Below, piece after piece: positions 1-8,842 of a DNA stretch of 64,000 bases; the stretch's first letter is position 1, and each line of letters begins with the position of its first letter. Made by a program: the position numbers and the translations under genes. Origin of the DNA: Paraburkholderia caribensis (GTDB taxonomy: Bacteria > Pseudomonadota > Gammaproteobacteria > Burkholderiales > Burkholderiaceae); assembly GCF_002902945.1 (NCBI RefSeq), contig NZ_CP026104.1:378482-442481 (forward strand), written 5' to 3'. The notes beneath the pieces are model-generated. The model searched no databases. It saw nothing but the letters and a program-made list of their open reading frames with translations, and was not told where the DNA came from.

Positions 1-1
1 G

Positions 2-364
2 ACCCGCCCGACTGCGGCTGAACTCGAACTCCTTCGGGTTCTATGGCCAATCGGCTCCGCCACCGTCAAGCAGGTCCATGAGGCCATGCATGAGGAACGT
101 GCGGACGTTACCTATGCCAGCGTATTGCGCCAGATGCAGGTCATGCATGCGAAGGGGCTACTTACGCGCGACGAAAGTGAGCGTTCCCACGTCTACGCGC
201 CCGCGCAAAGCCAGAACATGCTGCAAACCAGCCTGCTGAAGGAACTGATCCACAAGGCGTTCTCGGGTTCGGGCAAGGCACTTGTCATGGCCGCTTTGCG
301 CAAGCACGTTAGTCAGGAGGAACGAGAGGAAATTCGCAAATTTCTCCATGGAGATAAGCGATGA
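2..364 (+). CDS. blaI: BlaI/MecI/CopY-family repressor (5' end outside window)
   Basis: A winged-helix repressor expected to bind an operator upstream of this operon and to be cleaved when the neighbouring M56 sensor is activated. The reading frame is open from base 2, and the residues there (TAAELELLRVLW) are the typical first helix of BlaI/MecI proteins, so the start lies outside the window. The recognition-helix region (TVKQVHEAM and VTYASVLRQM) and the C-terminal dimerisation part are present. The stop overlaps the next start as ATGA, indicating translational coupling. The promoter and operator cannot be seen here. Confidence 0.9.
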   Translation, partial: TRPTAAELELLRVLWPIGSATVKQVHEAMHEERADVTYASVLRQMQVMHAKGLLTRDESERSHVYAPAQSQNMLQTSLLKELIHKAFSGSGKALVMAALRKHVSQEEREEIRKFLHGDKR

Positions 365-2121
365 GCCCATTTGCCTGGACGCTTGTTCAGGCATTGGGCT
401 GGGCGCTCATTTGCTTCGCATGGAAAGGTGCCTTGATCGGCGTGGCAACGGCGCTCTCGTTGCGGCTAATGCGTAACGCCAGTCCGCAAAGTCGCTATGC
501 GCTCGTCTGCCTTTCGCTTCTTTTGTGTCTCGCGATACCAGTGTTCGATGCGTACCGCGGTATCGAAACGGCGTCGCGGCCATCTGGCTGGTCTCGCGCG
601 ACCGACTCCCTGATCGTGCCAACGGAACACACACGCGAAGCGTTCACGATTGAGAACGTCGTGCCCTGGCTGGTTGCGGCATGGCTGGTCGGTGTCGCCG
701 CCATGTCGTGCCGGCTGACCGCCGGCTTGCTGTGGGTACGTCGGATCGGACACGCGTTTCCCGCCTGGCCAGATCCCCGTTGGCAGGACTACATGTCGAC
801 GCTGGCCGTGCGTTGCGGGCTGTCGCGTTCGGTGACGCTGCGCGTGGCAACGCATCTCACAAGCCCGCTGACGATCGGCTGGTGGCGACCGCTCGTGCTT
901 GTTCCGGCTGTGTTGCTGACGCGCATGCCACCCGATCTGCTCGAAGCGGTGCTTGCCCACGAAGTCGCGCATATCAAGCGCGCCGACTATCTGGTCAACC
1001 TGCTGCAAAGCGTGATCGAGGCGCTGCTCTTTTTTCATCCAGCAGTGTGGTGGCTGTCGAGGCAAATTCGTATCGAGCGGGAATGCGTTGCTGATCAGAT
1101 CGCCGGCACGCTAATACAAAGTCCGCGACGTTTGGCGCTCGCACTTGAGCAACTCGACGCTCTTCAATCGACGAGTGCGCGATACGCGTCAGTCGCGCAA
1201 TCGGCGCGGGGTGGCCATCTGCTGGACCGCATCAGACGCCTCTGCCACCCCGTCCCGCCCTCGCCGTACTGGGTCGCATGCGTCCCGGCCATCACGGTTT
1301 GCTTCGTCGCGTTGTGCGTGACGGCGCAGACACTGTGGCAGGTGCCCGTGTCGCAACACGCGGCGGGCATCGTGCCCGCCGGGTTGCTCGCATCGAACCA
1401 CGTCGTGGTGATCGACGACAAATCCGGTCAGGTCCTGTTCCAGAAGCGCCCAGACGATATCGTGCCGATCGCATCGTTGACGAAGTTGATGACCGCCATG
1501 GTCGTGCTCGATGCCCGGCCCGATATGAACCGGACCATTCGCATCGACGCCAGCGACGCCGAAGCTTTTCGGCCAAGCCGCACGGGGTTGCCGGCCGGCG
1601 CGAGTCTGCCCCTCCATGCGGTGCTGCAACTCGCTCTGATGTCGTCGAATAACAGCGCGGCATATGCGCTGGCGCATGATTATCCCGGCGGTTTCCCGGC
1701 GTTCCAGACCGCGATGCGCGCCAAGATCGCGGCGCTCGGGCTTAAGCACACGACGATCGAAGAGCCGACCGGCCTCTCGCCGCTCAACACGTCGACGGCA
1801 AGCGACGTCTCGCTCATGGTCAACGCGGCAGCCCGCTATCCGGCGATCGCACGCGCCTCGACTGCCCCCCGAAGCCTCGTTCCGATCGACGGCAAGCTCG
1901 TGGAGTACCAGAACACGAATCCGCTCGTCGGGCAGAAAGGCTGGGACATTGCCTTGTCGAAAACCGGCTTTACCGACGCGGCCGGACGTTGCCTGATCAT
2001 GCGGCTGCACTCGGTTCGGGACAGCGTCACGATGGTGTTTCTGGATGCCGGGCCCGCTGCGTTCCCTGCGCGCGACGCGATCAACATCCGTCGCCTCCTG
2101 CTTGCCCACAAGCTGGCTTGA
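361..2121 (+). CDS. M56 (BlaR1-like) metallopeptidase fused to S11 D-Ala-D-Ala peptidase-like sensor domain
   Basis: Probable transmembrane beta-lactam or cell-wall sensor that inactivates the BlaI partner. Residues 1-310 are a BlaR1/MecR1-type M56 peptidase: hydrophobic segments near residues 5-40, 48-65 and 100-125, and the zinc motif HEVAH at 200-204. A further membrane segment near 305-330 leads to a C-terminal domain of the S11 family (PBP7/DacA-like). That domain has SLTK at 372-375, SNN at 429-431 and KTG at 534-536. Classical BlaR1 carries a class-D beta-lactamase-like sensor, so an S11 domain is a different penicillin-binding module. The start overlaps the blaI stop by ATGA. All catalytic motifs of both domains are intact. 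Confidence 0.92.
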   Translation: MSPFAWTLVQALGWALICFAWKGALIGVATALSLRLMRNASPQSRYALVCLSLLLCLAIPVFDAYRGIETASRPSGWSRATDSLIVPTEHTREAFTIENVVPWLVAAWLVGVAAMSCRLTAGLLWVRRIGHAFPAWPDPRWQDYMSTLAVRCGLSRSVTLRVATHLTSPLTIGWWRPLVLVPAVLLTRMPPDLLEAVLAHEVAHIKRADYLVNLLQSVIEALLFFHPAVWWLSRQIRIERECVADQIAGTLIQSPRRLALALEQLDALQSTSARYASVAQSARGGHLLDRIRRLCHPVPPSPYWVACVPAITVCFVALCVTAQTLWQVPVSQHAAGIVPAGLLASNHVVVIDDKSGQVLFQKRPDDIVPIASLTKLMTAMVVLDARPDMNRTIRIDASDAEAFRPSRTGLPAGASLPLHAVLQLALMSSNNSAAYALAHDYPGGFPAFQTAMRAKIAALGLKHTTIEEPTGLSPLNTSTASDVSLMVNAAARYPAIARASTAPRSLVPIDGKLVEYQNTNPLVGQKGWDIALSKTGFTDAAGRCLIMRLHSVRDSVTMVFLDAGPAAFPARDAINIRRLLLAHKLA

Positions 2122-2167
2122 CGTTAGTCGCGCGCACCGCGTTTCTTCACTCTGACTGGACCTGACC

Positions 2168-3040
2168 TTGACTCACTCGATCACGCGTCGAAAGCTGTTG
2201 ATTGGATTGCCCTTGCTCGCCGGCATGGGCGTGGCTCCCGCATTGCGGGCAGCCGATTCACCGGTCTCCGATATCGAGCGGCGCAATGGAGGCCGCCTCG
2301 GTGTGTTTGCGATCGATACCGGCTCGGGCCGCACACTGAGCCACCGCGCCGAAGAACGCTTCCTGATGTGCAGCACGTTCAAGGGATTGCTCGCAGCGCA
2401 GATACTGGCCCGCGTCGATGGCGGCGCGGAGCGGCTCGATCGACTCGTTCACTACACGGAGAAGGATCTTGTTTTCACGTCGCCTGTGACCAAGGCCAAC
2501 GTCGCGCGGGGTGCGTTGTCGATCGACGCGCTCTGCCGGGCAGTCCTCGTGGAGAGCGACAACACGGCCGCTATCCTGTTGATGCGCAGCGCCGGTGGTC
2601 CCGCGGCGTTGACCCGGTTTGTGCGCGGACTCGGCGATACAGTCACGCGCTCGGACCGCTATGAGCCCGAGTCGAACCGCTATCGCGGGGTGCTCGACAC
2701 CACGACGCCGAAGGCCATCGCCACCACGGCGCAGCGCCTTCTGATTGGTGACGCCCTGAGCGCCAGCTCTCGCGCACAACTGGAGCGCGGCATGGCCGAC
2801 TGCAAGCCAGGGCTCAACCGGATTCGCGCCGTGCTGCCCGCAGGTTGGCAGGCCGCCGACCGGCCCGGCACCAGTGTCGAAAGCGAGACCAACGACTACG
2901 CGCTCGTGCGCCCGCCCGGGCGCGCGCCATTGCTCATTGCTGCCTACTACGATGCGCCTGGCGTCAGCATGGAAGCACGCGAGGCCGTTTTGCGCGAAGC
3001 GGGCACGGCGTTCGTGCAGTGGGCCACGAGCGCGGCATGA
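2168..3040 (+). CDS. Class A beta-lactamase-like serine hydrolase with Tat-type signal
   Basis: Periplasmic class A beta-lactamase fold, 290 aa. The N-terminus carries a twin-arginine-like signal (TRRKLLIG, then a hydrophobic stretch ending ALRA). Active-site motifs are STFK (Ser69, Lys72), SDN (130-132) and EPESN with Glu166 and Asn170, at the standard class A positions. The usual Lys-Thr/Ser-Gly triad is replaced by Arg232-Pro233-Gly234 (DRPG), so substrate handling may differ. It lies 46 bp after the sensor gene, and its stop overlaps the next start by ATGA. Induction through the BlaI/M56 pair is inferred from position. Hydrolytic activity is uncertain because of the altered triad. Confidence 0.9.
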   Translation: MTHSITRRKLLIGLPLLAGMGVAPALRAADSPVSDIERRNGGRLGVFAIDTGSGRTLSHRAEERFLMCSTFKGLLAAQILARVDGGAERLDRLVHYTEKDLVFTSPVTKANVARGALSIDALCRAVLVESDNTAAILLMRSAGGPAALTRFVRGLGDTVTRSDRYEPESNRYRGVLDTTTPKAIATTAQRLLIGDALSASSRAQLERGMADCKPGLNRIRAVLPAGWQAADRPGTSVESETNDYALVRPPGRAPLLIAAYYDAPGVSMEAREAVLREAGTAFVQWATSAA

Positions 3041-4164
3041 CCGAGGCCCCCACGCGAAACCGGAAGATCGATTTACTCCGTGGCGTTTCCATCCTGCTCG
3101 TGCTGTTTCACCACTTCAATATCGCCTATCGGCTCGACGACACTTTTCTGTCGCGCGTATTCGGCTGGGAAGCGGTCCGGGCTGTTGCACGAAACGGCAA
3201 CTATGGCGTCACGATGTTTTTTGTGATCTCGGGATATCTGATAACGGCGAACGCAACTCGCCGCTGGTCCGAACTCGGTCATGTTGATGTCAGGGTGTTC
3301 TACGGCTTGCGCTTCGCGCGCATCGTTCCGTGCCTGTTGCTGCTGCTGGCTGTGGTGAACGCGCTTGCAATGGCTGGCATTGCCATCTTCCAGAACCACT
3401 CGCCGGCCGGCACGCCGGTTTCATTTTGGCTTGTGAACCTGGCTTCGTTGACGTTCTGGATGAACGTGCTCATCGGGACGCACGGATGGACCAACTATGC
3501 ACTCGGCGTGTTGTGGTCGCTTTCCGTCGAGGAGGTGTTTTACCTCTCGTTTCCTCTGCTTTGTCTCGCGTTTCGCAGGGAGGCGCAGCTCGTTGCTTTC
3601 TGGCTCGCATGCATTTTCGTTGGTCCGGCTTACCGTTTCCTGCACCAAGGCGACGAGGGTGGTTATCTCTACGCGTATTTCGCATGCTTCGACGCAATCG
3701 CCACCGGCTGTTGCGCGGCGCTGCTAGCAAGACGCGGCGCGTGGCGTGGCCGCGCGTGGAGCGTGCGGGCATGGCCGACGGCGCTGGCCATGACGTTTGT
3801 CTATCTGTCCTGGCCGATCCGCGAAAGCAACGTGTTCGGTGTCACGGCAATGGCCTTCGGCGCTGCGGTTTTGCTACTGGGCGCGAGTGATCGGCTGGAC
3901 GAATCAAAAGTACGAGGCACGCGTGTGTCCACAGTGCTAGAAGGGTTCGGCAGGCTTAGCTATGAACTCTATCTGTTTCACCTTATCGTGCTGGGCCTGC
4001 TGCGCACGATTTTCCCGCCTTCCGGCGTGGCGGGTGACGAGAAACTGGTGGTTCTGGTCGGCTATCTGTTGCTTTCTACCTGCCTGAGCGTATTCATCGC
4101 GCGAATGTACGCTGAGCCGTCGAGTCGCATTGTGCGCCATTGGCTGATTCCGAGAAGATCTTGA
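3037..4164 (+). CDS. Acyltransferase 3 family membrane protein (OafA/YrhL-like)
   Basis: Integral-membrane O-acyltransferase, 375 aa, with about ten hydrophobic segments. The first segment contains the family motif region RKIDLLRGVSILLVLFHH, including the conserved double His, followed by GVTMFFVISGYLI. The start at 3037 is chosen because ATG overlaps the beta-lactamase stop (ATGA); the frame is open further upstream but only as a shadow of that gene. Family members acetylate or acylate LPS, peptidoglycan or other glycans. Its place at the end of a beta-lactam-responsive operon suggests envelope modification, which is an inference. Confidence 0.9.
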   Translation: MTEAPTRNRKIDLLRGVSILLVLFHHFNIAYRLDDTFLSRVFGWEAVRAVARNGNYGVTMFFVISGYLITANATRRWSELGHVDVRVFYGLRFARIVPCLLLLLAVVNALAMAGIAIFQNHSPAGTPVSFWLVNLASLTFWMNVLIGTHGWTNYALGVLWSLSVEEVFYLSFPLLCLAFRREAQLVAFWLACIFVGPAYRFLHQGDEGGYLYAYFACFDAIATGCCAALLARRGAWRGRAWSVRAWPTALAMTFVYLSWPIRESNVFGVTAMAFGAAVLLLGASDRLDESKVRGTRVSTVLEGFGRLSYELYLFHLIVLGLLRTIFPPSGVAGDEKLVVLVGYLLLSTCLSVFIARMYAEPSSRIVRHWLIPRRS

Positions 4165-4296
4165 CCTAAAAGCGAGTACTGCGAGCGGGATCAACCTGAC
4201 ATCGAACACCCCCAGCTCGAATCGGGTGCAGAGGCTGAGCGACTGGTTCTGGTCGGGGTGCGGCCGGTCCCGCTACCACCGCCAACGTCCGCTTTT

Positions 4297-5933
4297 GGCC
4301 CAGACTGTGTCGAAACGGGCGGCCACAAGAAATAACGAAACCGGTCTCATCGGACGTTGCAGCTTTTCGATTGCGACAAGCCGAACGAAACCCGGCGAAC
4401 AGATTGCAAAGGTTCAACAACCCCATGCGGGCATCACGCCCGCATTGCTGTCATAAGCGTTTCTGAACCGAGTAACCGGATCACTCGCTTCATGTTGTAC
4501 GCCAGCACGTGCAAGCTCATTTCAGTGCTCACTCGTTCGATGGTCCGCGTGAGGAAATGAGTGGCCCCCATCCATGCCTTAATCGTGCCGAAGGGATGCT
4601 CGACTGTCTCTCGCCGGGTACGCATTATCTCAGGAGCATGATCAAGTCGCGCCTGCATTTCCTCAACAAGGGTCTCGTGCTCCCAGCGGGTCATACGCCG
4701 CTCAGTGCCCGGCGTACATTTCTCTTTTAACGAGCACTGCTGGCAATTCGAACTCCAATACTTGCCGAGCTTCAGAGCACGCTCTATGGTCCAGCATCGC
4801 CAGATGAGCCGCTCACCGGCCGGACACCGATATTCGTTCGTTTCCGGGTTGTAAATAAAATCATCCCTGCTGAAACGGCCATGCGCCGTGGCGGTTGATG
4901 TCACCGTCTTTGCCACGAATACGGTGATGCCAGCTTCGTGGCATGCAAGTATCTCTTCGCTCTTGTAGTAGCCTCGATCCGCGATCGCAGTGAGTTTGCC
5001 TACACCCATTTCCGTTCGGGCAAGCTTCGCCATCGACGTCAGTTGATCACGATCAATGCCGTTGTTAGTTACCTCGTGCGCGACGATCAAATGGTGCTTC
5101 GTATCCACTGCCGTCTGGACGTTGTAGCCAACAACTCCGGTCCCACGCGTCTTCATTGAACGCGCGTCCGGGTCGGTAAGCGAAACCTGCTTGTCAGGTG
5201 TCGCGTTCAGTCGCACCTCGATCTCCTTGAGGCTTCGCATCTGCTCCTTCAAGGCCGCAATCTTGTCTTGCAGTCGCTCTGTCCTGACCTTCGCGACTGC
5301 CGGCTCCTGACGATCCGCTGTGTCCATTGCCTCGAGATAGCGAGCGATACTTGACTCGATGTCGCGCATGCGTCGTTCAAGCTTCGCGCTCGTGAAGTTA
5401 CGGTCGCGGTGGTTCACCGCCTTGAACTTGCTGCCGTCAATCGCAACGATCGCTTCGGCGAAGAGGTCCAGACGCTGGCACAGCACGACGAACTGACGGC
5501 AGACGCTACGGATCGCTTTGCCGTTGTCTTTACGGAACCGCGCAATGGTCTTGAAGTCTGGTGCCAGGCGGCCCGTAAGCCACATGAGTTCGACGTTGCG
5601 CTGAGCCTCGCGTTCAAGGCGGCGGCTCGACTGAATACGATTCAGGTACCCGTAGATATAGATCTTGAGCATCACCTCGGGGTGATACGACGGCCGACCA
5701 GTCAACGCTGGTTCGACGCCTTCAAACCCAAGCTTACGAAGATCAAGCTCATCGACAAAGACATCAACTACGCGCACGGGATTGGTGTCCGTCACGTAGT
5801 CATCGAGCGCTTCAGGAAGGAGAGAGCTTTGTGTACGATTGTCGCCTTGAACCAACCGTTTCATGTTGCTCATCCTCGCTTTCGGATGGCAAATTTTAAC
5901 GCATCCAAAATGCGTTTTGACACAATCTGGGCC
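4297..5933 (-). mobile_element. IS1182-family insertion sequence
   Basis: Imperfect terminal inverted repeats bound the element. The left end at 4297-4317 begins GGCCCAGACTGTGTC; the right end at 5913-5933, read in reverse, begins GGCCCAGATTGTGTC. They differ at two of 21 positions. The element is about 1.64 kb with one transposase on the minus strand. No target duplication is visible (flanks end tttt and gatc), as is common for this family. It appears complete and possibly active. Confidence 0.85.
4434..5873 (-). CDS. IS1182-family DDE transposase
   Basis: Transposase of about 479 aa. The N-terminal DUF772-type region (LTGRPSYHPEVMLKIYIYGY) is followed by a DDE domain: Asp in AIDGSKFKAVNHRDRN, Asp in TAIADRGYY, and a late Glu in RRETVEHPFGTIK. 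A cysteine cluster (CPAGERLIWRC, CQQCSLKEKC) lies between, as usual in IS1182. The ATG at 5873 (MSNMKRLVQG) is preferred to an upstream in-frame start because it has AGCGAGG just upstream and matches the family N-terminus. The frame is intact. Confidence 0.92.
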   Translation of the reverse strand: MSNMKRLVQGDNRTQSSLLPEALDDYVTDTNPVRVVDVFVDELDLRKLGFEGVEPALTGRPSYHPEVMLKIYIYGYLNRIQSSRRLEREAQRNVELMWLTGRLAPDFKTIARFRKDNGKAIRSVCRQFVVLCQRLDLFAEAIVAIDGSKFKAVNHRDRNFTSAKLERRMRDIESSIARYLEAMDTADRQEPAVAKVRTERLQDKIAALKEQMRSLKEIEVRLNATPDKQVSLTDPDARSMKTRGTGVVGYNVQTAVDTKHHLIVAHEVTNNGIDRDQLTSMAKLARTEMGVGKLTAIADRGYYKSEEILACHEAGITVFVAKTVTSTATAHGRFSRDDFIYNPETNEYRCPAGERLIWRCWTIERALKLGKYWSSNCQQCSLKEKCTPGTERRMTRWEHETLVEEMQARLDHAPEIMRTRRETVEHPFGTIKAWMGATHFLTRTIERVSTEMSLHVLAYNMKRVIRLLGSETLMTAMRA

Positions 5934-6032
5934 GATCACGGTCCGATGCTGATCGCATAGGGTGCTCGCCGAAGAACGATCCGCGTCGGGCCGTCATCGA
6001 GATGCAACGGCCGTTCGATGAGTCGCGCTGAA

Positions 6033-6938
6033 TCAGGTGCTGCCCTGAAGCGCTATGCCTCGGGCTTCCTCGAGAATCCATGTCGCAAATGCCTGAAGTG
6101 GCCCCGCACTCAATTCGATTGGCTCGGGAAGAACGAGGCAGAAGTTTTTGGCGACCCCTTTACCGTCCGGCCAGGGCGCTACCAAACGGCCTTGTTCAAG
6201 CTCCGTCCCGATGTAAAGGCGCGGCACCAATGCCACGCCCAAGCCGGCTAGCGCTGCCTCAATCAGCATGGAATGGAGATCGTAACGGGCACCAACCGCA
6301 GAGTTGGTCAGCGCGATGCTGGACTCTTGGGCATAGAGCTGCCAAGCGTCCGGATTTTGGCGCCTGTGAAGGCGTGGCAGTTCATCCAGCGACGTGTTTG
6401 CACCGGCGTCCTCGAGGAGCGCCGGACTGCACACGGGCACCAGCACCTCTTCGAGCAGGTGATGCAGATGCATACCCGCCCATGCGGGATGCTCGAAATG
6501 AATGGCAGCGTCGAAGCCGCTACCTACAAGAAGGAAGGGGTCCATCCGTTCTGCGATATGCACGGTGATGTTCGGGTGCTTATCCTGAAATCGCTTTAGC
6601 CGGGGGATGAGCCAACGCGTTGCGAAGGTCGGAATGGCTGCGATATCGATGCTCGCGCCCTCAATGGGCTGCCCCATCAGATACAGGCTGTCGCGCTCCA
6701 GCCGATCGAGACTCTCACGAACCTGCACTGCGTATCGCGTGCCGTTCGGTGCAAGCCGTACGCGATTTCCGACTCGCTCGAATAGTGCAACACCCAAAAA
6801 CGCCTCCAACCGAGCAATCTGACGACTGATGGCGCCTTCGGTGAGCGCCAATTCGTCCGCGGCGCGGGCGAAGCTTCCGTGTCGCGCCGCTGCCTCGAAG
6901 GCCAGGAGTGCAGAGATGCTTGGGAGCTTGCGACGCAT
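6033..6938 (-). CDS. LysR-family transcriptional regulator (GcvA-like)
   Basis: 301 aa DNA-binding regulator. The N-terminal winged helix-turn-helix (residues 5-65) contains SFARAADELALTEGAISRQI, and the LysR substrate-binding domain follows from about residue 90. The N-terminus (LPSISALLAFEAAARHGSF) and the C-terminal core (IEAALAGLGVALVPRLYI) are typical of the GcvA/AmpR subgroup. It is divergent from the small metabolic set starting at 7101, with about 160 bp between them, so it probably controls that set and itself. The effector is unknown. Confidence 0.93.
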   Translation of the reverse strand: MRRKLPSISALLAFEAAARHGSFARAADELALTEGAISRQIARLEAFLGVALFERVGNRVRLAPNGTRYAVQVRESLDRLERDSLYLMGQPIEGASIDIAAIPTFATRWLIPRLKRFQDKHPNITVHIAERMDPFLLVGSGFDAAIHFEHPAWAGMHLHHLLEEVLVPVCSPALLEDAGANTSLDELPRLHRRQNPDAWQLYAQESSIALTNSAVGARYDLHSMLIEAALAGLGVALVPRLYIGTELEQGRLVAPWPDGKGVAKNFCLVLPEPIELSAGPLQAFATWILEEARGIALQGST

Positions 6939-7100
6939 TGGAATCTGGCCGAGGTATTGGGTGGACGTCAGCTTGAGTAAATGTCACTGAAGGCTGACTT
7001 TCTTTCGATTTTCACGCGGGAAACAACAGGCTAGCATTACTTTACCGCAATGAAAGTGGCGCTCGCAGCGAGTTGCGCATCCGCCACCAAGGACAATCCG

Positions 7101-7646
7101 ATGATGATCTACACCGTGGAATGCAGCTTCGCCGATCCCACCAGCGAACCCGAATGGAACGACTTCTATAGCCTCGAAAAGTTGCCCGCTCTCATCTCGG
7201 TGACCGGTTTCCACACGTCGCAGCGCTTCAAGGCGAGAAGTGATGGTTGCCCTGTCTACCTCGCCGTCCACACGATCGACAATCTAGACGTTCTGACTGG
7301 AGACGAATATCGCCGCAAGGGCGGCGGTAATTTCGCCAGGTGGCAGCAGCACATCACCGACTGGCATCGAAATCTCTACAGCGATATCGGCGTGGCGCCC
7401 GCGGTCAACGCCGACGAACTGCTCGCACTGTGCGCCGGCGGCCCAGACCCTCTGATCCGGATGGGCCTTGACCCGTTTGCCATGCAAGCTGTCGCGCTGG
7501 AGAAGTTTCCGGAGCGGCGTTGGCTCGCGAAACTGCGTCTGAGCGACGCACGTCTTCTCGAGGGCCTTGAGGGTGTACACCTTTACGCGCCGATGACGGA
7601 GCAACTGACCAGCGCTCGAACGGCTTGGACCGCGCAAGAAAACTAG
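7101..7646 (+). CDS. DUF4286/EthD-like small protein
   Basis: About 181 aa, probably a ferredoxin-like alpha+beta barrel protein: the N-terminus MMIYTVECSFADP and the short Trp/Tyr-rich segment NDFYSLEKLPALISV resemble DUF4286 or dimeric alpha-beta barrel proteins. The start at 7101 is preferred to the ATG at 7050 because AAGGA lies 7 nt upstream. It is first of three tightly spaced genes (7 bp, then 15 bp) divergent from the LysR regulator, suggesting catabolism of an unidentified compound. The function cannot be assigned from sequence alone. Confidence 0.75.
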   Translation: MMIYTVECSFADPTSEPEWNDFYSLEKLPALISVTGFHTSQRFKARSDGCPVYLAVHTIDNLDVLTGDEYRRKGGGNFARWQQHITDWHRNLYSDIGVAPAVNADELLALCAGGPDPLIRMGLDPFAMQAVALEKFPERRWLAKLRLSDARLLEGLEGVHLYAPMTEQLTSARTAWTAQEN

Positions 7647-7653
7647 GTCAGCG

Positions 7654-7980
7654 ATGCCAAACGTCACGTTCTACATTCACGCGGGGAAAATGCCGTGCGA
7701 TGAACATCTTGCCGTCCTGTCCAATGACTGTGTCCAACTCTGCACGAACGTACTCGATGCAGAACTCAAAAACGTTCACGTCGTCTACGTGGACGTTCGG
7801 CATGGGCGCGGACATCCCGTTTTCGTGGAAGTCCAATATCGCCTCGAGACGTTTCGAACGCCAGCGGTAATGAACCGGTTCATGGATGCGCTCGAAAACG
7901 CCATCGCTTGCTACATAGGTCTCACGGCGCGCATCCGCTGTTTCGGCTACGCCGCGTCGAACATTCACGCCCGAAATTAA
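7654..7980 (+). CDS. Tautomerase-like small protein
   Basis: 108 aa. The protein starts Met-Pro (MPNVTFYI), so Met removal would expose an N-terminal proline as in the tautomerase/CHMI/MIF superfamily. The pattern of a beta strand, a helix (HLAVLSNDCVQLCTNVLDA) and a second strand (KNVHVVYVDV) fits one beta-alpha-beta unit. It lies between the DUF4286-like gene and a metallo-hydrolase pseudogene and is probably in the same operon. The substrate is unknown, and membership of the superfamily is inferred from pattern only. Confidence 0.7.
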   Translation: MPNVTFYIHAGKMPCDEHLAVLSNDCVQLCTNVLDAELKNVHVVYVDVRHGRGHPVFVEVQYRLETFRTPAVMNRFMDALENAIACYIGLTARIRCFGYAASNIHARN

Positions 7981-7995
7981 TCGGTCTGGAGAAGC

Positions 7996-8842
7996 ATGGT
8001 GCCCACCCTTACGTTTCCGAGTCAGCAAGTCGGCGACTTCACGATTGCCGCCATCAGCGATGGCTATCTCACGGCCAGCCTCGACTTCCTTTCGAATATC
8101 GACGCCGCGGAGGCCGCCAGAATGCAGGGCGACGCAGGGCAGAAGGAGCCTGCTGCTGTGCATATCAACTGCTACGTGGTGCGCAGCGCGGGCCGCACCG
8201 TGCTCATCGACAGCGGCGCTGGTGGGATCAAGCAATGGGGCGGCCGGCTGAAGCGCAATTTATTGCTCGCCGGCATCGAACCGTCCACAATCGACACCAT
8301 CCTGCTCACACACGCCCATCCTGACCACGTCGGGGGGCTGTTGAATGCCGCCGGAGAAACGGCCTTTGCTAACGCACAGCTTGTCGTTCACGAGCGAGAA
8401 GTGAGGTTGGCAGGACGACGGCAATCTGGCGCGAGCCAGCGAGCGGGCGCGCGGAAACTTCCTCATCGCGCGCCGAGTGTTCGACTGCTACAGCGACACG
8501 CTCCGTACTTTCGACGATGGGGAAGTGCTTCCCGGTATCCGGGCGATGTCACTACCGGGACACACCGACGGGCACACCGGCTATCTCCTCGAATCCGGCG
8601 ATACGGGTCCGCTGGTTTGGGGAGACGTGGTACATTTTCCTCACATTCAAATTGAGCGGCCGGATGTATCAATCGCGTTCGATCAAGACGCGTGTTTGGC
8701 GACGACCACACGATCCCGGCTGTTGGACCAGGTTAGTTCCGAACGGCTTCTGATCGCCGGCATGCATTTGGGCGAAGCCGGTTTCGCGCGGATAAGGCGA
8801 ACGAGGGGGAAATACGGTCTGCTTTACGAGGCCGAAGCATGA
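7996..8842 (+). pseudogene. MBL-fold metallo-hydrolase, broken by a single-base frameshift
   Basis: The first part encodes the N-terminal half of a metallo-beta-lactamase-fold hydrolase, including THAHPDHVGG, and stays in frame to QLVVHEREVR. After about 8405-8411 the expected sequence (WQDDGNLARAS, then RRVFDCYSDTL and the second metal motif LPGHTDGHTGY) continues one frame over to a stop at 8842. One missing base in the aggttggcag stretch explains this. The metal ligands on both sides are intact, so the break is recent or a sequencing error. It is third gene of the LysR-linked operon; GGAG precedes the ATG. Confidence 0.85.

Noticed and set aside
2845..3036. Upstream extension of the acyltransferase frame into the beta-lactamase gene
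   Set aside because: Those residues are Arg/Ala-rich shadow sequence; the coupled ATG at 3037 begins the homologous protein.
4293..5937. Target-site duplication of the IS1182 element
   Set aside because: The flanking bases (tttt and gatc) do not match.
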